Positions 1 to 6,509 of a stretch of 64,000 bases of DNA are shown here, piece by piece. This DNA is from Paenibacillus typhae (GTDB taxonomy: Bacteria > Bacillota > Bacilli > Paenibacillales > Paenibacillaceae): assembly GCF_900099765.1 (NCBI RefSeq), contig NZ_FNDX01000020.1:35777-99776 (forward strand). The letters are read 5' to 3'. Under the pieces are notes generated by a model. The model did no database searches, had not been told where the DNA came from, and saw nothing but the letters and a program-made list of their open reading frames with translations. The translations under genes and the position numbers were made by a program. Position 1 is the first letter of the stretch, and each line of letters starts with the position of its first letter.

Positions 1-82
1 GAATAAGGACCACCTGTATAGATGATGAGCCACATGGGGAAATTATCAGCGAAATACAATTTCCTCAAAGGGGGCATTTCTC

Positions 83-610
83 TTGAACAAGCTGGTCACA
101 AGCCTTGCCTGCACTACACTGCTATCCATGAGTCTGCTGGGATCGGGTTATGCGGCTAATGCTGCTGGCACCGGCGGGGGCATGGGGTCATCCATTCCGG
201 ATACCGGAGCAAACGGTATGAGAACCGAGCGCATCCGTGAAACGAATGGTACTGGTACTCATATGCTGAACGGAACGGACAGCCGAATGATGAATCAGAC
301 CGGCAACACGATGAACCGCAACGGCGATACGCTGATGAACAGAGTCGAGCAGAGCGGCGACAAAATGATGAACAACGCCACCGGTACAATGCGAAGAGGC
401 GGGAACATGGTGAACAACGCGGTACGGGGCAATGACAACAGCACCGTCTCCCCGCTGTCCAACAATACCCAGACCGGCAGATACCGCGCCACCAGCACAA
501 CCGCCAATACAGACAACGACAGAGGCTCCAACTGGGGCTGGCTCGGTCTGATCGGTCTGCTGGGTCTGGCCGGCATGCGTAACCGGAGCGGCGAGCGGGA
601 ACGTCACTAG
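83..610 (+). CDS. WGxxGxxE-type exported surface protein
   Basis: A 175-residue protein starting at TTG, preceded by an AAAGGGGG ribosome binding site. An N-terminal hydrophobic signal segment (about residues 5-28, ending in an AANA-like cleavage region) is followed by a low-complexity middle rich in Met, Asn, Gly and Thr, with recurring MMN/TMNR-like blocks. The C-terminus (about 150-168) carries the hydrophobic WGWLGLIGLLGLAG stretch followed by a basic, Arg-rich tail. This architecture matches the WGxxGxxE family of small Gram-positive exported proteins, thought to be anchored at the envelope by the C-terminal segment. Specific function is unknown. The gene stands alone, and a strong hairpin follows it at 696-722. 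Confidence 0.7.
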   Translation: MNKLVTSLACTTLLSMSLLGSGYAANAAGTGGGMGSSIPDTGANGMRTERIRETNGTGTHMLNGTDSRMMNQTGNTMNRNGDTLMNRVEQSGDKMMNNATGTMRRGGNMVNNAVRGNDNSTVSPLSNNTQTGRYRATSTTANTDNDRGSNWGWLGLIGLLGLAGMRNRSGERERH

Positions 611-695
611 CAGGTAACCTGCTGCTGTAGAAGCGGCAGATTGCCGATGAATGGCGCAGGAGGTTCCGCCCTTTATTGGGCGGCAATGAGCAGGG

Positions 696-722
696 ATCAG
701 GGGCAGGGATGCCCCTGATTTT
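696..722 (+). terminator. Rho-independent terminator
   Basis: ATCAGGGGC, a six-base loop and GCCCCTGAT, followed by a short T run, form a 9-bp GC-rich stem about 90 bp downstream of the WGxxGxxE gene. A second small stem, CCGCCC/GGGCGG, lies just upstream at 666-683. Confidence 0.6.
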
Positions 723-766
723 GGCTTGTTTGGGTATTGGAGACGGCTTTGGCCGCGATGGGCTAG

Positions 767-970
767 AATCAAAGGCACAAATGCCTTTGAATTGGGCAAT
801 TGGGCGCTGAAGGTGAGAATCAAAGGCACAAATGCCTTTGAATTGGTCAATTGAGCGCTGAAGGCGTAAATCAAAGGCACAAATGCCTTTGAATTGGACA
901 ATAATGCGCTGATGGCGGGAATCAAAGACATAAATGCCTTTGAATTTGCACGGTTGATGCTGTTGGCGGG
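767..970. repeat. Array A: four 51-bp tandem units, each with a palindrome
   Basis: Four direct copies begin at 767, 818, 869 and 920, exactly 51 bp apart. Each holds the dyad CAAAGGCA-CAAA-TGCCTTTG (the fourth is slightly degenerate) followed by GAATT. The 24-bp linkers are also similar, with a recurring GCGCTGAAGG core, so whole units are repeated. The array lies between the WGxxGxxE terminator and the tRNA-Leu promoter. Function unknown; it shares its period with three other arrays in the window. Confidence 0.9.
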
Positions 971-1114
971 GAATTATAGGTAACTTTACTCTTTCGGTGT
1001 GCTAAAGTAACAACTTCACTGTGTGATAATTAAGGGTACTGTATAGGACAAGACCCGTGCAGTTAAGCTAAAGTAGCCCCAGTCTAATCTAAATAAAAAT
1101 TTTGGCAATATGGA

Positions 1115-1143
1115 TTGCGTGATCACCGGATACATGATATGAT
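1115..1143 (+). promoter_or_regulatory. Probable tRNA-Leu promoter
   Basis: TTGCGT at 1115-1120 and TATGAT at 1138-1143 are separated by 17 bp and lie 32 bp before the mature tRNA 5' end. This fits a housekeeping sigma-A promoter. Inferred from sequence match and position only. Confidence 0.5.
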
Positions 1144-1174
1144 ATTTCTTGTCGCGTTAGAGCGCACATCATAT

Positions 1175-1260
1175 GCCGGGGTGGCGGAATAGGCAGACGC
1201 ACAGGACTTAAAATCCTGCGGTACGTGAGTACCGTACGGGTTCGACCCCCGTCCTCGGCA
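1175..1260 (+). tRNA. tRNA-Leu (UAA)
   Basis: An 86-nt class II tRNA. The acceptor stem GCCGGGG pairs with CCTCGGC (one G-T pair) with discriminator A. The anticodon stem CAGGA/TCCTG encloses the loop CTTAAAA, giving anticodon TAA at 1209-1211. A long variable arm (GGTACGTGAGTACC) and a GGTTCGACCCC T-loop follow. CCA is not encoded. The class II arm and UAA anticodon identify leucine. Confidence 0.95.
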
Positions 1261-1268
1261 CTACAGTG

Positions 1269-1296
1269 AAAACCTTGAGAAATCAAGGTTTTTTTG
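1269..1296 (+). terminator. Terminator of tRNA-Leu
   Basis: AAAACCTTGA, a GAAA loop and TCAAGGTTTTTTT form a stem-loop with a T run, starting nine bases after the tRNA. Confidence 0.85.
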
Positions 1297-1365
1297 TTGT
1301 TCTATCAACCACTTTCACCGTGATAATTCTAAGCTTGTCCCAACGTAATTTTCTGCATACTATAA

Positions 1366-1401
1366 GAAAAAGTCACACTCACTGGGGAGCGTGACTTTTT
1401 T
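1366..1401 (-). terminator. Terminator downstream of YjcZ-type gene
   Basis: AAAAAGTCAC and GTGACTTTTTT enclose a 14-base loop, with A and T runs on both sides, so it could terminate from either direction. It lies immediately past the stop codon of the minus-strand microprotein gene. Confidence 0.7.
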
Positions 1402-1407
1402 ATGAAC

Positions 1408-1506
1408 TTAAAATGTTTTCAAAACAATGACCAGGAGAATGTAAAGAACAAGAATGACTGTAGTGGACGTGAAGCCTACTGGAGGATAACCTGCACATTC
1501 GCTCAT
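1408..1506 (-). CDS. YjcZ-family sporulation microprotein (32 aa)
   Basis: A 32-residue ORF on the minus strand, starting at ATG 1506 behind a perfect AAAGGAGG ribosome binding site and ending at TAA 1408. The protein starts with a short polar, Cys/Pro-containing head (MSECAGYPPVGF), then one hydrophobic segment of about 16 residues (VILVLYILLVIVL) and a KTF tail. This is the layout of YjcZ-type small membrane proteins that are abundant in spore-forming Firmicutes. The family is associated with sporulation, but its molecular role is unclear. The gene has its own terminator and is divergent from the LacI regulator. Confidence 0.75.
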   Translation of the reverse strand: MSECAGYPPVGFTSTTVILVLYILLVIVLKTF

Positions 1507-1671
1507 TCCAATCCCTCCTTTGAAACGTTCTACACTAATGTATGTGTGCATTTGTGAACGGTAAGTGCGAATGCCTATATTGTTGATCGAGTAAAAAAGA
1601 GATCGAATACCTCCAGGAACCCCTTCATCTGAAAACTTCGCCTGAATAAGCTTACCTCACTTCTCATCAAA

Positions 1672-1727
1672 TTTGAAACGTTTCCAAATTAACTATTGAA
1701 ACGTTTCCACTTTGGTGCTATTATAAT
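1672..1727 (+). promoter_or_regulatory. Paired LacI-type operators and -10 of regulator gene
   Basis: Two copies of the palindrome GAAACGTTTC (1675-1684 and 1698-1707), 23 bp centre to centre, lie just upstream of a TATAAT (1722-1727) before the LacI-family gene. The same palindrome occurs twice before the transporter operon, so the natural reading is autoregulation by the adjacent regulator. The sites also partly resemble cre (about 11 of 14 positions), so CcpA binding is not excluded. Confidence 0.75.
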
Positions 1728-1753
1728 TTTCAGAAGAGAGTCGGAGGTGTTCA

Positions 1754-2722
1754 ATGACTAGCATTAAAGATGTAGCCAACTTAGCCGGCGTTGCTGTAGG
1801 TACCGTGTCCAGAGTCATTAACAACTCTGGCGCCGTTAAACCCAAGACACGCCAAAAGGTAGAAGCAGCCATACAGGAGCTGAATTATTTCCCGAATGAA
1901 GTGGCCCGGAATTTTAAAATGCAGAAGTCCAAGATGGTCGCCTTATTGCTGCCGAGTATCTGGAATCCCTTCTTTTCTGAGCTGGCCTATTACATTGAGG
2001 ATGAGCTGGACCGGGAAGGCTATAAGCTGATGCTGTGCAACAGCGGCGGCAAGCCCGAAAAGGAACTGTATTATCTCGATATGCTGCGCCAGAACAAGGT
2101 GGCTGGAATTGTTGGCATAACTTACAACGATATCGAGAATAATGTGAGCAATGACATCCCGATTGTAAGCATTGACCGGCACTTTAACAAGAAGATTACC
2201 TGCGTCACTTCGGATAATTATGAGGGAGGGCGCCTTGCTTTAAGAGAGCTTGTAAAGGCAGGGGCCAGGAAGCCGGCTTTTATGGGGAGTGTCACCTCGG
2301 TGTTCAGTGAGACGATGAACCGCAGAGAGGGCTTCATCCATGAGGCACAGGCTTTGGGCGTTGATTATGTAATCTACGAGAAGCCGGACCCCATCGTGGA
2401 CAACCAGGGCTTTATTAACGAATTCCTGCATAACCACGGGGATGCAGATGGTATTTTTGCCATTACCGATATGCTTGCCGCCTGTTATATCGATCAGGCC
2501 AGCAAGCAGGGGATCCGGGTTCCTGAGGATGTGAAGGTCATCGGTTATGACGGTATCCAGGACAACCCGTATTTTCATCCTATTCTGTCTACCGTCAGGC
2601 AGCCGGTGGAAGAGATGGCGCGCATGACGATCAGACTGCTGTATGACAAGATCGAAGGCATCCCGCTGGATAAGCAGGTGTACCGTATACCAGTTGTGTT
2701 CAGGCAAGGCGAGACTACATGA
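1754..2722 (+). CDS. LacI-family regulator of the fructan locus
   Basis: A 322-residue DNA-binding repressor starting at ATG after a GGAGGTGT ribosome binding site. Residues 1-50 form the LacI helix-turn-helix (SIKDVANLAGVAVGTVSRVIN) and hinge helix. Residues 60-320 form the periplasmic-binding-protein-like effector domain. It sits directly upstream of a sugar ABC transporter and two fructosidase genes. GAAACGTTTC operators before its own gene and before the transporter suggest it represses both until a fructose-containing sugar or its phosphate binds. The effector is inferred from neighbours. ScrR/SacR-like regulators are the closest functional analogues. Confidence 0.85.
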   Translation: MTSIKDVANLAGVAVGTVSRVINNSGAVKPKTRQKVEAAIQELNYFPNEVARNFKMQKSKMVALLLPSIWNPFFSELAYYIEDELDREGYKLMLCNSGGKPEKELYYLDMLRQNKVAGIVGITYNDIENNVSNDIPIVSIDRHFNKKITCVTSDNYEGGRLALRELVKAGARKPAFMGSVTSVFSETMNRREGFIHEAQALGVDYVIYEKPDPIVDNQGFINEFLHNHGDADGIFAITDMLAACYIDQASKQGIRVPEDVKVIGYDGIQDNPYFHPILSTVRQPVEEMARMTIRLLYDKIEGIPLDKQVYRIPVVFRQGETT

Positions 2723-2791
2723 TCTCCTCCAGATCAGAGAAACATCAGCTAATCCGTATGGATGCACCTACTGGCGTTTTTCTTTTCTGAA

Positions 2792-2848
2792 TTGGAAACG
2801 TTTCAAGTACGGGAATATATTTTTTAACCTAAATTGGAAACGTTTCAA
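2792..2848 (+). promoter_or_regulatory. Two operators flanking the fructan operon promoter
   Basis: Identical 15-bp sites TTGGAAACGTTTCAA lie at 2792-2806 and 2834-2848, 42 bp centre to centre (four helical turns). TTGGAA of the first site could be the -35 box, with TATATT (2816-2821) as -10 at an 18-bp spacer. The upstream site would then overlap the -35 and the downstream site would cover the early transcribed region, a repression-loop arrangement. Promoter boxes are inferred. Confidence 0.75.
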
Positions 2849-2885
2849 AACGACTGTTTATTTTACATTGAAAGGGAGTATAAGC

Positions 2886-3836
2886 GTGAATTCAAGAATC
2901 AGTACGGCCGATCCTTCCATGATCAAACCGGGCCGCAAAAGATGGAGCCAGTTCAAGCGAGACTATGAGCTGTACCTGTTTTTGCTGCCGATCATTATTC
3001 TGTATCTCGTATTCAAATACTATCCGATGTACGGGGTGCAAATTGCGTTTAAGGACTTCTCGCCGAGCCAGGGGATCTGGGGGAGTGAATGGGTAGGCTT
3101 CCAGCACTTTAAAGATTTCTTCAATGCTTATAATTTCTGGACCATTATCGGTAATACGCTCTCCCTCAGTTTCCTTTCGCTGTTGTTCGGCTTCCCGGCA
3201 CCCATCATCATCGCGATCATGCTCAATCAGATGCTGGGCAAGTCCTATAAGAAATTTGTCCAGACCGTGATTTATGCGCCGCACTTTATTTCGACCGTTG
3301 TGCTTGTCGGGATGCTTAATGTGTTTTTATCGCCCAACAGCGGCCTTGTTAACCACCTGATTACCGCGTTTGGCGGGCAGCCCATCCTCTTTATGGCTGA
3401 TGAGGGCTGGTTCCGTCCGCTCTATATTCTCTCAGGGATCTGGCAGGAGACAGGCTTCGCCACAATTATCTACCTTGCTGCGCTTGCGGGAGTTAATCCC
3501 GAGCTGCATGAAGCGGCTATTATGGACGGGGCGAGCAAATGGAAACGTGTATGGTACGTGGATATTCCTAGCATTCTGCCGACGATCGTTATTCTGCTGA
3601 TTCTCGCACTGGGCAATATTATGAGCATCGGTTTTGAAAAAGCGTTTCTGATGCAGAGTGATCTAAACTATGCCACCTCTAATATTATCCCGACCTATGT
3701 GTATGAAATGGGGATTCAAAAGGCCCAGTACAGCTTTTCTACGGCAGTCGGCCTGTTCAACTCCCTGATTAATATCATCCTGATTGTCACCGTAAACCGG
3801 ATCGCCAAAAAGATGACAGAAACCAGCCTGTGGTAA
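2886..3836 (+). CDS. Sugar ABC transporter permease (LplB type)
   Basis: A 316-residue inner-membrane permease with six predicted membrane spans. The start chosen is GTG 2886, behind AAAGGGAG at 2871-2878; a longer open frame upstream runs through the operator region and is not credible. The binding-protein-dependent permease signature EAA...G is visible as HEAAIMDGASKWKRVWYVDIP in the C-terminal third. It is the first gene of a permease-permease-lipoprotein unit directly under the paired LacI operators, so the likely substrates are sucrose or fructo-oligosaccharides. No ATPase is encoded nearby; a shared MsmX-like ATPase elsewhere is expected for this family. Confidence 0.88.
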   Translation: MNSRISTADPSMIKPGRKRWSQFKRDYELYLFLLPIIILYLVFKYYPMYGVQIAFKDFSPSQGIWGSEWVGFQHFKDFFNAYNFWTIIGNTLSLSFLSLLFGFPAPIIIAIMLNQMLGKSYKKFVQTVIYAPHFISTVVLVGMLNVFLSPNSGLVNHLITAFGGQPILFMADEGWFRPLYILSGIWQETGFATIIYLAALAGVNPELHEAAIMDGASKWKRVWYVDIPSILPTIVILLILALGNIMSIGFEKAFLMQSDLNYATSNIIPTYVYEMGIQKAQYSFSTAVGLFNSLINIILIVTVNRIAKKMTETSLW

Positions 3837-3849
3837 GGAGGAAATAATC

Positions 3850-4746
3850 ATGAACCAATTATTGAAGCGAAAGAGCAGAGGGGATGTATGGTTTGACATC
3901 ATCAACTATATTTTGCTGACCCTCATTATGCTGCTCGTGTTATACCCTTTGTACTTTGTGCTGGCTGCCTCATTTAGCGATCCCAATTATATTTACTCCG
4001 GTGAGGTTTGGCTGTTTCCCAAAGGCTTCACGCTGGACGGCTATGAGCGGATATTCAGTGACTCCTCCATCTGGATCGGATATGGGAATTCTATTCTATA
4101 TGCGACACTGGGAACTCTCATAGGAGTTGCCGTTACGGTATTTGCAGCTTATCCGCTGGCCCGTAAGGATCTGGCCGGGAAGTCGGTGATTATGTGGTTT
4201 TTGCTGGTTACTATGTTCTTCAGCGGCGGACTGATCCCCACCTATCTGCTGATAAAAGATTTGAACATGCTGAACACGATGTGGGCACTGGTCATTCCCG
4301 GGGCAGGCGGTGTATTCAACGTCATCATTGTCAGAACCTTTTTTCAGTCCTCCATACCGGATGAGATGTGGGAGGCGGCTTCGATTGACGGATGCTCGAA
4401 TACCAGATTTTTCTGGAGCATGGTGCTCCCCTTGTCCAAGTCCATTCTGGCGGTAATGGTGCTGTATCATGTGGTGGGCTTCTGGAACGGGTTCTTCGAT
4501 GCCTTGATCTACCTGAATGATGAGAGCAAGTATCCGCTGCAATTGGTGCTGCGCAATATCCTGGTCCAGAATCAGGTCAATTCAGGGATGATGATCGATG
4601 TGGAATCCTATGCTGCCAAGATGCGCGTAACCGAGCTGATTAAATACGGGGTCATCATGGTATCCAGCCTGCCGCTGCTGATTTTGTATCCGTTCCTGCA
4701 GAAGTATTTTGTCAAAGGCGTAATGATCGGCTCGATTAAGGGCTGA
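3850..4746 (+). CDS. Sugar ABC transporter permease (YtcP type)
   Basis: A 298-residue second permease of the heterodimeric channel, 13 bp after its partner, with a TAAGGAGG ribosome binding site overlapping the upstream stop region. It has six hydrophobic segments and the EAA loop WEAASIDGCSNTRFFW near residue 175. The C-terminus ends in KYFVKGVMIGSIKG, typical of the YtcP/MalG-like branch. It should work with the preceding permease and the following lipoprotein to import fructose-containing oligosaccharides, with the substrate inferred from the downstream GH32 enzymes. Confidence 0.88.
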   Translation: MNQLLKRKSRGDVWFDIINYILLTLIMLLVLYPLYFVLAASFSDPNYIYSGEVWLFPKGFTLDGYERIFSDSSIWIGYGNSILYATLGTLIGVAVTVFAAYPLARKDLAGKSVIMWFLLVTMFFSGGLIPTYLLIKDLNMLNTMWALVIPGAGGVFNVIIVRTFFQSSIPDEMWEAASIDGCSNTRFFWSMVLPLSKSILAVMVLYHVVGFWNGFFDALIYLNDESKYPLQLVLRNILVQNQVNSGMMIDVESYAAKMRVTELIKYGVIMVSSLPLLILYPFLQKYFVKGVMIGSIKG

Positions 4747-4855
4747 CACTCATATCCGGCACTTGAGAGGGGGGATGCACCGCCGTATTCAGGCCGAAAT
4801 AGCAGAGCAACACAAGCGTGTGACGGGTCGATGAACAAAAGGGAGGTTATGGATA

Positions 4856-6484
4856 ATGAAGTCTTTATTCAAAAATGCGGGAATTGTGGTGCTGGCCGGA
4901 GCGTTTGCGCTGAGCGGGTGTTCGGGTAACGGGAACGGGTCCAAGAATCAGGCGGAGAATCCGGATCAGGAAGCGAACTTTAATGCAACCGGTCTTCCGA
5001 TTGTAAACGAAGCGGTGTCCTTAAGAATGGTAGCCCCGAAGGCGGCCCTGGCGCCGGAATTCGCGGAGATGGAAATCTTCAAACGGCTGGAGAAGGATAC
5101 TAATGTAAAGATTAACTGGGAGAACATTCCGGATACCGACTATACAGAGAAGAAAAACCTGCTGCTGGCGAGCGGTGATTTGCCGGATGCCTTTTATGCG
5201 GCCGGATTTACCGATTATGAGCTGATCAATTACGGTGAAGACGGAACCCTGATTCCGCTGGAGGATTTAATTGAGCAATATGCTCCTAATTTGAAAGCGC
5301 TTCTGGAGCGCCGTCCTGATATCAAATCATCTATTACTGCACCAGACGGGCACATCTACGGGCTGCCGTCCTGGGAAGAGAATAACCTGGGAACGAACCC
5401 TTTCTTTCACGTCATCAATAAAAGCTGGCTGGATAAGCTGGGCCTGAAGGTACCGGAAACACTGGATGAATATACGGAAGCGCTGCTGGCCTTCAAGACA
5501 CAGGACCCGAACGGCAACGGCAAGCAGGATGAAATCCCGCTCAGCTTCATGCACATGCAGTGGTGTATGGATATTGCCGGACTCTTCGGCGCCTTTGGAC
5601 TTCCGGATAATCTGGAGCACCGTGTCGTCCGGGACGGCAAGGTTATTTTTACGGCGACTCAGCCTGAATATAAGGAAGCCCTGAATTATTTTCATGAAAA
5701 ATGGTATAAGCAGGGGCTGATCGATCCGGAATCCTTCACCCAGGATGCAGCACAGTATCTGGCCAAAGGCAAAACGACAGATGAGACGCTGGGCTCTTAT
5801 GTCTGGTGGGAAGTAGAAGAGGTTGTCGGTACCGAGCGTGCCAAGGATTATGTGCTGCTGTCTCCGCTCAAAGGCGCGGACGGGGAGCAGACGATCGGAC
5901 GCGCCAATGGCGGCGGGCCGGGACGCGGGTCGTTTGTCATTACCAAAGCGAACAGCAATCCGGAAATCACCATGCGCTGGATCGACCAGCAGTATGAGCC
6001 TTACATGGCCGCTCAAATCCACTGGGGTCCGCTGGATGTCGTATACAAGAAGGACGAAAACGGTAAGCTCGTGAATCTGCCGCTTCCTGAGGGAGCCTCT
6101 GCAGGTGAATTCCGTCAAAAGGTTGCTCCGGGATCTGGCGCACCTGGCATCATTACTTTCGATGACTTTGGGAAAGTGGTAGATATGGAACCACGTGCCC
6201 AGCAGCGCGCTGCGGACCTGGAGAAATACTACAATCCGTATATGGAAAAAGAAAACTATCCAAGTATCTTCTTTGAGCCGGAGGAGCTGGACACGATCAA
6301 CAGGATTGAGCCGGAGCTGATCAAATATGTAAATACACAAAGAGGAAAATTCATTGTGGACGGCGGCGCAGATGAGGAATGGGACAGCTATATCAAGACG
6401 CTGGAAAAGATGGGTCTGAATGAATTGATGGAAATCTATCAGACCGGACTGGACCGTTATAACGCAACTTTGAACAATAAATAA
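4856..6484 (+). CDS. Extracellular sugar-binding lipoprotein, fructan ABC system
   Basis: A 542-residue solute-binding protein with a lipoprotein signal peptide: hydrophobic residues 8-20, then the lipobox LSGC with Cys22 as the lipidated residue, and a Gly/Asn-rich linker. The rest matches the large family-1 extracellular binding proteins typical of Paenibacillus LplA/YtcQ-like systems, including a DPNGNGKQDEIP Ca-binding-like loop near residue 215. It captures sugar outside the membrane and delivers it to the two permeases encoded just upstream. The 110-bp gap before it holds no obvious terminator, so it should be cotranscribed. Confidence 0.87.
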   Translation: MKSLFKNAGIVVLAGAFALSGCSGNGNGSKNQAENPDQEANFNATGLPIVNEAVSLRMVAPKAALAPEFAEMEIFKRLEKDTNVKINWENIPDTDYTEKKNLLLASGDLPDAFYAAGFTDYELINYGEDGTLIPLEDLIEQYAPNLKALLERRPDIKSSITAPDGHIYGLPSWEENNLGTNPFFHVINKSWLDKLGLKVPETLDEYTEALLAFKTQDPNGNGKQDEIPLSFMHMQWCMDIAGLFGAFGLPDNLEHRVVRDGKVIFTATQPEYKEALNYFHEKWYKQGLIDPESFTQDAAQYLAKGKTTDETLGSYVWWEVEEVVGTERAKDYVLLSPLKGADGEQTIGRANGGGPGRGSFVITKANSNPEITMRWIDQQYEPYMAAQIHWGPLDVVYKKDENGKLVNLPLPEGASAGEFRQKVAPGSGAPGIITFDDFGKVVDMEPRAQQRAADLEKYYNPYMEKENYPSIFFEPEELDTINRIEPELIKYVNTQRGKFIVDGGADEEWDSYIKTLEKMGLNELMEIYQTGLDRYNATLNNK

Positions 6485-6509
6485 ATAGAGGGTTAGGTGG
6501 GGAGAAACT

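Noticed and set aside
188..931. 247-codon minus-strand frame with 17-residue repeats (NSKAFVPLI-like) over array A
   Set aside because: The frame stays open because the repeat period, 51 bp, is a multiple of three. It runs antisense through the WGxxGxxE gene, has no ribosome binding site and no plausible product.
767..970. Array A (and B, C, D) as CRISPR arrays
   Set aside because: Linkers are conserved or related rather than unique, are shorter than normal spacers, orientation flips in two arrays, and no cas genes are present.
2643..2885. N-terminal extension of the first permease
   Set aside because: It overlaps the LacI gene end and both operators. GTG 2886 has a good ribosome binding site and gives a normal family length.
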